This document shows positions 26,616 to 35,182 of a stretch of DNA of 64,000 bases, one piece after another. The translations under genes and the position numbers were made by a program. Where the stretch lies: the NCBI GenBank assembly GCA_913061235.1, contig CAJXTB010000032.1:1-64000 (forward strand). The letters are read 5' to 3'. This DNA comes from an uncultured Pseudomonadota bacterium. Its GTDB lineage: Bacteria; Myxococcota_A; UBA796; GCA-2862545. The stretch's first letter is position 1; each line of letters starts with the position of its first letter. The notes under the pieces are model-generated. The model was not told the origin of the DNA. It saw nothing but the letters and a program-made list of their open reading frames with translations, and made no database searches.

Positions 26616-27289
26616 CGGTTCTCCTTGCGGACTTGGCGACGAATACGACGGCCTTCAATGCGACCCGGAGCCCCTCGAACAGCGGTGAAGTCCAGTCCAA
26701 AGTACGGCTGCCAGAGGACTTCTTGCAGTACCGAGTACCGCACATCCGCCGACGCCCCAATCGCCAGACGGCCTACTTCCCACTGCACGCGACCGCCGAG
26801 CTGTGGCTGTACAACGGCCCAGGTGACGTCTTCTTGGAGGAAAGCACCGTCAGGGTCATTGGCGACGAATCGGTGCGACACCGTCACGCGCGGCGCCACC
26901 GCTACCGACAGCGTTGGCGTGACTTGAAACTCTGCCATCACCGGTAGGGAGACGTCGAAGAACCCGGCGTATTGGTCTCCAATCGGAGAGTTCGAGAACG
27001 AGACACCATTTCCAACCAGCGCAATTCCCGGCGCTGTTGCCAAGTGGAACCGCTCACTGCGGAAGAAGCGGACGCGAACGTCCGTGCCTACGCTCAGGTT
27101 CCGTACGGTGAGTCCAAGGTCGACATCGGGCGCTAGACCTTGCCGAATCTGAACGGTCTGCACTTGGTTGGACACGCCCACCTGAACCGTTGTCTGACCT
27201 GGGTCATTGGGACGAGCACCATTGAGGGTGGTCATTCCAACGCAGCCGCTGCTCACCATGCCGAGCGCTGACAACCAGACCCACCGCAT
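26612..27289 (-). CDS. Lipoprotein, predicted beta-barrel-like
   Basis: 225 residues from the ATG at 27289; the signal ends at Cys in GMVSSGC. The rest alternates polar and hydrophobic residues with repeated Gly, as in outer-membrane beta-barrels (LGLTVRNLSVGTDVRVRFF, LSVAVAPRVTVSHRF). No known family. TGATG overlap with the upstream stop (1 bp), 4 bp overlap with the next gene. A surface or outer-membrane lipoprotein is inferred from the operon as well as its own sequence. Confidence 0.7.
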   Translation of the reverse strand: MRWVWLSALGMVSSGCVGMTTLNGARPNDPGQTTVQVGVSNQVQTVQIRQGLAPDVDLGLTVRNLSVGTDVRVRFFRSERFHLATAPGIALVGNGVSFSNSPIGDQYAGFFDVSLPVMAEFQVTPTLSVAVAPRVTVSHRFVANDPDGAFLQEDVTWAVVQPQLGGRVQWEVGRLAIGASADVRYSVLQEVLWQPYFGLDFTAVRGAPGRIEGRRIRRQVRKENR

Positions 27290-27810
27290 CACGAACCACC
27301 AAGAGCGAAGGACAACGACGCCAGCGAATCCCAGTCCACACCCGCCGTGTGCGCGACCGCACCGACTCCCACGCCCCACTCAAGTCGCTGTCCAATGTCA
27401 CCGGTGACACCCGTTCGTACCCGAACACCAGGCCGCAGACGGGTGCCCGAAAACTCCGCCGAGCCGCCCTGCAAGCGCGTGGACACAATCCGCAGAGCAG
27501 GCCCAACGCCGCCATACACGCCAAGCGTCTGGCGGTACATGCGACCGTCCACAGTCGCGCTCAGACGAGCGGGCGTCGTGACTTGTTCTCCGCCGGGATT
27601 GGACTCTCCGAACTGACCAATGGTGGTCTGAAACCCAAGGGATAGCTGCGGGCGCACCGGGATGTCGACGTGCAGACCCGGGGTCAAAATGAAGCCGTGG
27701 CTCGCCGCTTTCTGCACAGCGGTCGCCCCAATGTCCACGCCTACGCGAACCGGTTCAGCCACGGCCTGCGAGCACAGCGACAGCGCAATGAGCGTGACTA
27801 GCGTCCGCAT
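27289..27810 (-). CDS. Small outer-membrane beta-barrel-like protein
   Basis: 173 residues; signal peptide (LIALSLCSQAVA). The mature part has Gly-rich amphipathic strands (LSLGFQTTIGQFGE, YGGVGPALRIVSTRL, LEWGVGVGAVAHTAG) and resembles small outer-membrane barrels; family not recognised. The ATG at 27810 is preceded by GGTGGG and overlaps the upstream metallopeptidase stop by 13 bp, a junction whose sequence is repeated at 28832-28844. Confidence 0.65.
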   Translation of the reverse strand: MRTLVTLIALSLCSQAVAEPVRVGVDIGATAVQKAASHGFILTPGLHVDIPVRPQLSLGFQTTIGQFGESNPGGEQVTTPARLSATVDGRMYRQTLGVYGGVGPALRIVSTRLQGGSAEFSGTRLRPGVRVRTGVTGDIGQRLEWGVGVGAVAHTAGVDWDSLASLSFALGGS

Positions 27811-28844
27811 CTGCCCACCAGATCTGGGAAACGAAACAGCCACATCTCGCACAACGCGGGGTCGTCGATCTCCGTTGCGTATTGGTCATACAGCATCAGG
27901 CCGAACTGCTGAGTCGTCTCATTGCTTTCGGGAAACGAAAGGAAATCGGAGAAGTCTTGAAGTGCGGCGATTGTCAGCTCCAGCGTACGGTCTGCATCGT
28001 CCGACAGGGTGCGGGCGTCCCAGGCAAACGCAGCGAAGACACTGGCGAGCTCGTAGGGGTCTTCCGACTCTAGATAGGCGTCCGTTGTGTGCGGAAGACG
28101 AGGGTCTCGGCCGTCAAAGTCGATAGCCATGGGGTCATCGAGGGACAGAATGGCGTACGTATCTGCGAAGCCTTCATTGAGGGCTCGCCTGTCCCTGATC
28201 ACCCGGTTTCCGTTGAACAGCGGCCGCATCAGCACCTGGAACCAGGCGTGCGCGAACTCATGACGTGCGATTCCAGCGTGGCCAGCCAACGGAATGGAGT
28301 CGTTGGCGTCTTCAAGCAGAACAAACACGGAGAAGTTGCTGACCTCAAGGGTCTGCTCGGTGATGTGTAGGGCATTTTCAATCGGCCCAGTTGGGTCGGC
28401 CATCTGCGCTGGAATCCACGCAATGGCGGTCACCGGAAAGATGGCGTCCATGTCGTCTTGCCAGCCACGAGCGGCCACGTCATCGCGCGCTCCTGCGAGG
28501 TGATGGTAGAAGGACAACAGCATCAAGCCTTGGTCGTCCAGTGGCACAAGAACACCGTCATCTACGACATAGTCGAGGGTGACCGGTGCGCCATCTTGCC
28601 AGATTCCCCGACCGTCAACATCCAAGACCCGGCCGCCGACCGTGGCGGGTCCGAGCTCACCGTCTACGCGAACAACATCCGTCAGCGCAGGCGTCTGCAC
28701 CGGCCGGACCTCATGCACGCCGTCGCCCAAGTAGTCGTAGGCCAGGTGTTGGTTGAAATCGTCCGTACATCCGGCGAAGAGCCACACCGCTGCAAGCACG
28801 CCGTGCAGCGGCATGTTTGGGAGGATGCACCCTACCGACCGCAT
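27798..28844 (-). CDS. HExxH metallopeptidase-like lipoprotein (paralogue 2)
   Basis: 348 residues. Lipoprotein signal to Cys in VWLFAGC, then a region shared almost residue for residue with the upstream paralogue (HLAYDYLGDGVHEV). The metal site is HEFAH with a downstream NEGFAD that supplies a Glu, the arrangement of thermolysin-like gluzincins. Ends RFPDLVGRCGR, exactly like the paralogue. The start at 28844 (MRSVGCILPN) overlaps the upstream gene by 13 bp; an internal ATG at 28814 is possible. A periplasmic or surface peptidase is inferred; substrate unknown. Confidence 0.8.
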   Translation of the reverse strand: MRSVGCILPNMPLHGVLAAVWLFAGCTDDFNQHLAYDYLGDGVHEVRPVQTPALTDVVRVDGELGPATVGGRVLDVDGRGIWQDGAPVTLDYVVDDGVLVPLDDQGLMLLSFYHHLAGARDDVAARGWQDDMDAIFPVTAIAWIPAQMADPTGPIENALHITEQTLEVSNFSVFVLLEDANDSIPLAGHAGIARHEFAHAWFQVLMRPLFNGNRVIRDRRALNEGFADTYAILSLDDPMAIDFDGRDPRLPHTTDAYLESEDPYELASVFAAFAWDARTLSDDADRTLELTIAALQDFSDFLSFPESNETTQQFGLMLYDQYATEIDDPALCEMWLFRFPDLVGRCGR

Positions 28845-29845
28845 CTGCCCACCAGATCTGGAAAGCGAATACGCCACGCTTGGCACAGGCGAAAATCGTT
28901 GATCTCGCTCGAATACCGGTCGTACAGCATCAGCCCAAACTGCTGCGCTGTGCCGTCGCTCTCTTCGGTGAAGAGGAACTCACGGAAGTCTTCGAGAGCG
29001 CCAACGGTCAGCTCAAGCGTCTGCTCGGCGTCGTTCGACAAGACCCGGGCATCCCACGCGAATCCAGCAAAGACGACGCCCAGGGAGTACGGGTCGTCTG
29101 ACCCTGTAAACCCGTCTGTGGTGTGGGCCAAACGGGGGTTTCGCTCTACGAATGGAATGGCCATGGGGTCGTCGAGAGACAAGATGGCCACCATGTCCGC
29201 AAACCCTTCGTTGACGGCTCGAAGGTCCTCCACAACGGGGTCTCCGTTCAACGCACGCTCCACAACGGGCAGCATGAGCACCTGGAACCACGCATGGCCA
29301 AACTCATGGCGAACCACACCGGCATGAGCGCCGAGGGGGATATTGTTGTTCGCGTCTTCATACAGGATGAACGCATTGATTCCGCCGGACAGGTACGCGG
29401 CGTTCTCAATCGGCGTGGCCGCGCTCACCAGCTGCTCGGGTGTCCAGGCAATGGTGGTGACCGGGAAGATAGCGTCCATGTCGTCCTGCCAGCCGCGCCC
29501 GGACAGGTCATCACGCACGCCTGCGAGGTGGTGGTAGAACGACAGCAGCACCAAGCCTTGGTCGTCTGTGGGCACGAAGACCCCGTCATCTACGACATAG
29601 TCCAGGGTAATATCGGCGCCGTCTTGCCAGAACAGGCGGCTGTCGGACACCCGTAGACGACCACCGAACGACGCACTGCCGAGCTCACCCTTCACGCTCA
29701 CGGTGTCCGCCAGCGCAGGTGTCTGTACGGGTGCGACCTCGTGCACTCCGTCGCCCAGGTAGTCGTAGGCGAGGTGCTGTTCAAAGGTGTCTACGCATCC
29801 CAGTAGCATCACGAAGGGAAGTACGAACAGGAAGCGTCCGGTCAC
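28832..29845 (-). CDS. HExxH metallopeptidase-like lipoprotein (paralogue 1)
   Basis: 337 residues; lipobox Cys in PFVMLLGC. Contains HEFGH in VVRHEFGHAWFQVLM and NEGFADMVAILSLDDP, giving the two His and downstream Glu of a gluzincin zinc site. It shares the whole length with the next gene, including DDMDAIFPVTTIAW and the C-terminal RFPDLVGRCGR. Tandem duplication is clear. The start overlaps the TPR lipoprotein stop (ATGA). No propeptide-like region is seen. Whether both copies are active cannot be told, but both keep the zinc residues. Confidence 0.82.
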   Translation of the reverse strand: MTGRFLFVLPFVMLLGCVDTFEQHLAYDYLGDGVHEVAPVQTPALADTVSVKGELGSASFGGRLRVSDSRLFWQDGADITLDYVVDDGVFVPTDDQGLVLLSFYHHLAGVRDDLSGRGWQDDMDAIFPVTTIAWTPEQLVSAATPIENAAYLSGGINAFILYEDANNNIPLGAHAGVVRHEFGHAWFQVLMLPVVERALNGDPVVEDLRAVNEGFADMVAILSLDDPMAIPFVERNPRLAHTTDGFTGSDDPYSLGVVFAGFAWDARVLSNDAEQTLELTVGALEDFREFLFTEESDGTAQQFGLMLYDRYSSEINDFRLCQAWRIRFPDLVGRCGR

Positions 29846-30861
29846 CGGTGGAGCCAGCGCAGCAGGGCATCGAAGTCGTCGGGGGTCTGGTCTGGACAGG
29901 CGTTGACCCGTTCGATGAGCACGTCAATGACCTCGTCGTTGAGAGGAGCAGCCTGCCATGCACTCCAGGCACCGTCTACACCCAGGCACCCCACTGGGAC
30001 GGCTTCTGACACACAGCGCTTGCTGGGGCCACGTCCACGACGGCCGTCTGGCATGGGCGGCGCACTGGCATCCGCTTCCGCCAACATCCACGGGTCCCCG
30101 ACACGCCGCGCAATCGACGCCGCTACGCGTCCCCAGGCCGGATCTACCCGACTGATGAAGGCGTTTCCTTGAGCAACCCGCCAGGCGTCCCCCAGCCGAC
30201 ACGCACGGCCTGCTGCGTCCAACAGAAGCTCACCGGCTGGCGGTGGGGCCATGAGCCAGTCGGCGGTGAGTAGGTCGTCCACCACGGCATCATCGTAGCC
30301 AAACTCATACGACAGGCGAGCGCGGTCGAACACGTCATCTTGCGAGACGGGCTCGGTCAGCCACGCTTCGAGAACGAGGCTTGCAGCTTCTTGTTGACCG
30401 GTCATTGCGAGAGCACGCGCGTAGAAGTGACGACCTTGTGAATGGCCTCGCTCAGAGGCTTCGGAGAGCGCCGGTAGGCCCGCCTCCACATTCCCACTAC
30501 GAACCGCACAGGCCCCAAAGGCCAAGTGGGCTTCGGCAAGCTCGGAGTCTTCCTGGATGGCTCGGCCATAGGCCTCCAGTGCATCGTCCCACCGACGCTG
30601 CCGCTCCAAAAAGCGCCCAAGAGCCAGCCACGGCCACGGACTCGAGGCGTCCAAGCGCGTGACCCAGCGGTACTGGGTCTCAGCACGCTCATCGTCACCT
30701 CTGCGCTCGGCAACGGCGGCCTGAAGGTACCGCTGACGCGCATCTCCGGGCACGGTGAGGGGCACCGCAATGACCGTTGGCGGGGCTGCATCTACAGTCG
30801 GAGGCGGCAGCGGTGTCGGACGACACGCCACAAGCACCGCGGCGAGAGCGACTAGTCGCAC
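29842..30861 (-). CDS. TPR-repeat lipoprotein
   Basis: 339 residues; lipobox Cys in AAVLVAC followed by a Pro-rich linker. Residues ~40-160 are tetratricopeptide repeats (WPWLALGRFLERQRRWDDAL, LAEAHLAFGACAVRSGNVEA); the rest is helical without clear motif. TPR lipoproteins scaffold envelope assemblies. The start overlaps the upstream gene by 10 bp and the end overlaps the metallopeptidase start by 4 bp. Confidence 0.78.
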   Translation of the reverse strand: MRLVALAAVLVACRPTPLPPPTVDAAPPTVIAVPLTVPGDARQRYLQAAVAERRGDDERAETQYRWVTRLDASSPWPWLALGRFLERQRRWDDALEAYGRAIQEDSELAEAHLAFGACAVRSGNVEAGLPALSEASERGHSQGRHFYARALAMTGQQEAASLVLEAWLTEPVSQDDVFDRARLSYEFGYDDAVVDDLLTADWLMAPPPAGELLLDAAGRACRLGDAWRVAQGNAFISRVDPAWGRVAASIARRVGDPWMLAEADASAPPMPDGRRGRGPSKRCVSEAVPVGCLGVDGAWSAWQAAPLNDEVIDVLIERVNACPDQTPDDFDALLRWLHR

Positions 30862-32318
30862 ATCACCGACACGATGCCACGACCCGTCAGGACGGCCGCC
30901 GTTCCTTTGACGCCGTCCAGCTCTTCAAGGCCAAGGACGTCTCCGCTCGCTGCAATGCGGCAGCCAGTGGGGTCGATGGGCATCCACACCGGCGTTGAGG
31001 CTGCGTACGGAATGCGGATGTCGTACTGGCTGCCCTTGCGCTTGACCCGCCAACCAGTGGCCGGTCCAAGTCCAAGCCGGAAGCTCCCTTCGACCTCCAG
31101 AGCACGCATGGGTGTCGTGGTTGGCCCGAGCGCCGTGACGGTGGAGGGTAGCGGGTGCTCGAAGGGATTGAAGACGTCAACCCGGCGGTCAACGCCGTCA
31201 GCCCGAACAATATTGCGGTAGGTATTGGGCAGTTGTGCGAGCACAATGGGATGGACCTGGCGGCCAGCAATGAAGGTGTAGGTGTCGTCCGCTTCACCGA
31301 CCGCGACCTCTCCGTATCCCCAGTCTACCGCCAGACTTACGTTGGTAAAGCCGAGTTCAAGCGGCACTTCCATTCCAGCAATCCACTCGGACGTGACCAT
31401 GCCAGCAGCAGGGGTCGTGTCCAGTAGGTAGCCCGCAGCCCAGCGCGCCTGCGGAACAGACTCTTCAATGATGACGACGTGTTCACCAGGTTCTAGGTCA
31501 GTATATTCAAGGTCCAAGTAGGTATCGACCGTGAATTCCCCGTCCAGCAACAGCGTTGCGGCGGTGGTCGCACGCTGAAGCTGTGCCTGCAGATAGGCCA
31601 GTCGCTCGTCTGCACGTTCGGCACCCGTGAGCGTGGTGTGCGCCATGCCCGAGAGCTGTGCTTCGACCAAATCTAAATCGTAGCGCGGAGAGGTCTGTTC
31701 ACGCTTCTGCGCGTCTTCAACAGCCGCAATGGTGAGACGCAGCTGTTCGCGCTGCTCGTCGATCTCAGCGAGCTCGGCTTGGGTGTCCAAGATGACAACC
31801 TCGACCGTGCGCGTATTGGCGCTGATGGGAAGCGGCATGAGGGCAACGGCCTCTTCTGGCTCGCTGTCGTCGCTGGCCTCGGGCTCAGCGTCGGAATCGG
31901 AGTCCGAGTCGCTGTCTACATCCGACGCTTCGTCACCCTCGGCGCCTTCGGCAACGGGCAGACTAAAGGCCATGTCGCCGGTTGGCCCGTTCGCGTGACG
32001 CAGGCGCACGGTCACAACGTCTGGCTCAGGCAGCTCAGTATCGTCGTCTACGTCCTCTTCTTCCTCTTCCTCTCCTTCGACCGGAAGTGGCGGTTGTGGG
32101 ATGGAGAAGTTCACCACGCGGCGCAGCAAGACCGAGCCATCGGGCTGTAGGACGAGGGAGTCAGTCGTCAGGTAGGCAGTTGCTGCGAAGACAGGACCTG
32201 CCTCCTCAACGGCATCTTCGGACGCAGTCTCTTCGGATGGCACTTCTTCGGAAGGAGCGTCTACCGGTTCTTCGGCAAAGGCCAATGAGAGGACGAGACA
32301 GAGCAGACCAGACAACAT
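30852..32318 (-). CDS. Large exported acidic protein, first gene of the envelope operon
   Basis: 488 residues. I start at the ATG at 32318 because AGGAG lies five bases upstream; an upstream codon at 32339 does not have one. Signal peptide (LLCLVLSLAFA), very acidic low-complexity segments (GEEEEEEDVDDDTE and DSDSDSDSD), a coiled-coil stretch near the middle (ELAEIDEQREQLRLTIAAVE), then a beta-rich C-terminal half (VDVFNPFEHPLPSTVTALG). Not assigned to a family. It leads seven genes that all overlap, so all are likely made together. Exported, probably periplasmic. Confidence 0.72.
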   Translation of the reverse strand: MLSGLLCLVLSLAFAEEPVDAPSEEVPSEETASEDAVEEAGPVFAATAYLTTDSLVLQPDGSVLLRRVVNFSIPQPPLPVEGEEEEEEDVDDDTELPEPDVVTVRLRHANGPTGDMAFSLPVAEGAEGDEASDVDSDSDSDSDAEPEASDDSEPEEAVALMPLPISANTRTVEVVILDTQAELAEIDEQREQLRLTIAAVEDAQKREQTSPRYDLDLVEAQLSGMAHTTLTGAERADERLAYLQAQLQRATTAATLLLDGEFTVDTYLDLEYTDLEPGEHVVIIEESVPQARWAAGYLLDTTPAAGMVTSEWIAGMEVPLELGFTNVSLAVDWGYGEVAVGEADDTYTFIAGRQVHPIVLAQLPNTYRNIVRADGVDRRVDVFNPFEHPLPSTVTALGPTTTPMRALEVEGSFRLGLGPATGWRVKRKGSQYDIRIPYAASTPVWMPIDPTGCRIAASGDVLGLEELDGVKGTAAVLTGRGIVSVMCD

Positions 32319-32486
32319 GAAGACTCCTAAAGACGGCACGAGGACACCTGAGGCGCCTGTGGCCCTCCCTATCTCCCCACGTCACTCATGGCGCAATAGT
32401 CACGGTGTGTGACGGATTAGGCAGGACGAACAGGGAAACGGTAGACGGGCACGTCCGGACAAAACCCCCGCGACACAGGAGTCTCG

Positions 32487-32831
32487 ATGTCCCATCCTGC
32501 CCAGGCCGATAGCGCCGCCCAAGTCATCGGCGGATTCCATTCAGACGTCATTGCAGAGGTCCAAAAGGTCGTGGAGAGCGACCATGTAGTGGTCGTGGGC
32601 ATGGGATGGAACCCGCACGTAGGCTCCACGCGCAAGGCACTCGACGCCGCCGGAATCACCTACACCTACTTGGGGTACGGCAACTACGTCAGCCAGTGGA
32701 AGCCTCGTCTAGCGATCAAGATGTGGTCGCAGTGGCCCACATTCCCGCAGGTGTTCGTGGACGGTGCACTGATTGGCGGTGCCGACCTGTGCAAAGCCGC
32801 GATTGCCGACGGAACGCTGAAGAACGCGTAG
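32487..32831 (+). CDS. Glutaredoxin-fold protein without active-site cysteine
   Basis: 114 residues. The C-terminal half is plainly glutaredoxin-like: WPTFPQVFVDGALIGGADL has the cis-Pro loop and the GG-D glutathione-site residues of monothiol glutaredoxins. At the place of the CGFS/CPYC motif it reads GWNPHVGSTRKAL, so the nucleophilic Cys is absent. The only Cys is in ADLCKAA. The role may be iron-sulphur or glutathione binding rather than redox chemistry. AGGAG precedes the ATG. Divergent from the envelope operon; its end is 2 bp from the convergent beta-helix gene. Confidence 0.85.
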   Translation: MSHPAQADSAAQVIGGFHSDVIAEVQKVVESDHVVVVGMGWNPHVGSTRKALDAAGITYTYLGYGNYVSQWKPRLAIKMWSQWPTFPQVFVDGALIGGADLCKAAIADGTLKNA

Positions 32832-32833
32832 CC

Positions 32834-34357
32834 TCAGCGAACGTAGGTCTGAATGCAGCCAGCGGTGGTCTGCGGGGTGTGGTCCCAGCCCGAACCAGCG
32901 ATGTGGCTGACGCCATTGTAGTTGCCGAGACCATCGATCTGGCCCCATTGCATTCCGCCTGCGCCCCATACCGAACACTCGCAACCGAGCGACGGGATAT
33001 CGTGGGGCTCAGAACCTCCGTTGTTGTGCTGCCAAGACATCGAACACGAGGCGCCTGTCGACCCCGACAACGGTGTCCCCATGGCCTGGCAGGAGTTGAT
33101 GTTGCGCGTCAGTCCATTCAGCAGAACCTCCATCTGATTGACGCCGGAGACCGCGGTGCTCCAGTTAAACAGATAGCCATTACCCCCTGTGAAATCGCTG
33201 GTGAACCGAACCACGCTGGGGCTCATCGCGGACACGGTGGCGAAGGGGACACTGGCAGGTCCCGGTGTTGTGGGGGTGATGGGCAGGCTGTGGTCCAACG
33301 AGAAGATGGTGCCGGGAGAGTCCTGGCACATCGTGTACACCATCGTCCAACCCTCGGTGCCGTCCATGTCACAGTAGACGTCGTACGCAGGCTGCCCCCC
33401 CACGCCATCCGGGTCGATGGTGTAGGTGCCGTCGGCGGCAACGGGATTGGTGGTCCGGATGGACTGGCACGTCGTGTTCACCTGACACCCCTCGACCGGC
33501 CACGTTCCGTCGTTCAGCACCTGTGAGCCTGTAGGCAGCGTGTTCCCGGCACACACTTCACCGCCGCGCGCGACTGTAGCGCCAGCCTCAACCGTGGCTC
33601 CAGCGCCGACCGTTGCGTTCGCGCCAACGCGTCCGAAGACCGTGGCTCCAGCTTCGATGACGGCACCACGACCGACGCGACCACTCGACTCAATCGCCGC
33701 ACCTGCGCCAATGTCGGCCTGCTTTCGGACGCGTGCGCCCTGTTCAATCCGTGAACCGGCGGCAATGAGTACATCGGGTCCAACAATGCCGTTGACCGAA
33801 GCACCATTGCCAACGTTGAGACCGTCCGAGATGGTCACGCTACGAGAGACGACTGCGTTGTCACCCAAGGTGGCGAAATCACCAAGTGTGACCAGGTTGC
33901 CGGCGACCGCGCCCGCTCCGATGGTCACGTCCGTTCCGACCTGGGCGGCATACCCAAGGCTTCCGTTGGCAGCGACGGTCAGGCGAGCACCGGCGACGAC
34001 GGACCGGCCGATGGTGGCGTCAGTTCCAATCATATGGTCAGCGCCTAGCTGAGCACCACGACCGATGACGGTGTTGGCTCCAACCGTCACGGGGTTGTTT
34101 GCATGGGACACTCGTCCCGCAAGGGACGCGCGTGCAGCGACAACAACGCCGCTGCCTAGGGCAACTTCAGGTCCGATAGTGGCGCCTTCCATGACAGAGG
34201 CGCTTGAGCCCACGGTGCTGGTGCCATCCACGGTCGCATCGACGTCTACACAGGCTCCGTTCGACGCGTGCTCGTCTTGGCATCCATCCCCGTTGCTATC
34301 CGCAGCAAACGCGACAGAACCGGCGGCCAACCAAACCAAAAAGCTGCTTCGAATCAT
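32834..34357 (-). CDS. Exported left-handed beta-helix protein with fibrinogen-like head
   Basis: 507 residues. Signal peptide (LVWLAAGSVAFA), DSNGDGCQDEHASNGACVDV, hexapeptide-repeat beta-helix to about 300 (IGANTVIGRGAQLG is not unique to it: the region is close to identical with that of 12167), then a fibrinogen-like head from about 315 (CQSIRTTNPVAADGTYTIDP, VYCDMDGTEGWTMVYTMCQD) ending QTTAGCIQTYVR. The head closely matches that of 35183, not that of 12167. The start at 34357 has GGGGAG upstream; an upstream extension lacks a ribosome site. Surface binding role inferred. Confidence 0.88.
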   Translation of the reverse strand: MIRSSFLVWLAAGSVAFAADSNGDGCQDEHASNGACVDVDATVDGTSTVGSSASVMEGATIGPEVALGSGVVVAARASLAGRVSHANNPVTVGANTVIGRGAQLGADHMIGTDATIGRSVVAGARLTVAANGSLGYAAQVGTDVTIGAGAVAGNLVTLGDFATLGDNAVVSRSVTISDGLNVGNGASVNGIVGPDVLIAAGSRIEQGARVRKQADIGAGAAIESSGRVGRGAVIEAGATVFGRVGANATVGAGATVEAGATVARGGEVCAGNTLPTGSQVLNDGTWPVEGCQVNTTCQSIRTTNPVAADGTYTIDPDGVGGQPAYDVYCDMDGTEGWTMVYTMCQDSPGTIFSLDHSLPITPTTPGPASVPFATVSAMSPSVVRFTSDFTGGNGYLFNWSTAVSGVNQMEVLLNGLTRNINSCQAMGTPLSGSTGASCSMSWQHNNGGSEPHDIPSLGCECSVWGAGGMQWGQIDGLGNYNGVSHIAGSGWDHTPQTTAGCIQTYVR

Positions 34358-34528
34358 GTGTTCTCCCCAATTGATACTGGGGAACATCCTACACGAATAC
34401 GCCAACTTGAAAAGGTTCCGGCAGACAGAACGCATGACAGTTGAGAGCACGACCGTGGACTGTCTACAAAACGCCCAGGAAAGGCCGTGATTTCCCATGC
34501 AACGCTTAGGATCACGCAGAGCTTAATC

Positions 34529-35077
34529 CTACTCGGTCGCCTTCCGCGTAAGGTGAAGCTGGAGCATCCCCCCATAGCGGACCTGACGGGTGCACTCGAG
34601 CGCGTGCCGCTGCTCCCCGCCATACAGCGGGATGCCTCGTCCCAAGAAGGTGGGGACCATGGTCAAAATCCACTCATCCACGCGGTCCGCATCCATGGCC
34701 TGGCGGATGAGGCTTCCGCCGTCCACGTAGACGTCGGCCCCATCGGCGTCGGACAACGCTGAATCGAGCACGGCGGACATCTCACCGGAGACCGCCCGTA
34801 CAGTAGACGGAATGTCTTCCGGCAGCTCGCGGTGGGTCAATACGCGGACCTGAACGTCTCCGTAGGGCCATTCGCCAAACCCTCGAACGACATCGAAGGT
34901 CCGTCGTCCCATGAGGATGACGCCGACGTCCGCCATGAACGCCTCGTAGGTGACAACCCCCTCTTCTGCGACCGGTTCACCATCCTGTGGTCCAGGAAGC
35001 CAAGACAGGTCATCCTCTTCACCTGCCAAGAACCCATCCAGTGAACACGCTGAATACACCCGAATCTGCCCAGCCAT
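34529..35077 (-). CDS. RibD C-terminal/dihydrofolate reductase-like protein
   Basis: 182 residues, typical of stand-alone RibD_C proteins. Motifs: YSACSLDGFLAG at the N-terminus, VILMGRRTFDVVRGFGEWPY, ADVYVDGGSLIRQAM and LGRGIPLYGG. The fold binds NADPH; members of this family (YwjB/YyaP type) are reductases of mostly unknown substrate. GGAGG precedes the ATG at 35077. It lies between two fibrinogen-like surface genes on the same strand, with no evident functional tie. Confidence 0.88.
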   Translation of the reverse strand: MAGQIRVYSACSLDGFLAGEEDDLSWLPGPQDGEPVAEEGVVTYEAFMADVGVILMGRRTFDVVRGFGEWPYGDVQVRVLTHRELPEDIPSTVRAVSGEMSAVLDSALSDADGADVYVDGGSLIRQAMDADRVDEWILTMVPTFLGRGIPLYGGEQRHALECTRQVRYGGMLQLHLTRKATE

Positions 35078-35182
35078 TGGCTTACCTCCGCCACCCGAAG
35101 CCCAGGAGCTTCCAGGCGTGTTGCGGCAACACGTCCAGCATACTCTCTGAAGACGAGCGAGGGTCACCACGCGGGTTGTTAG

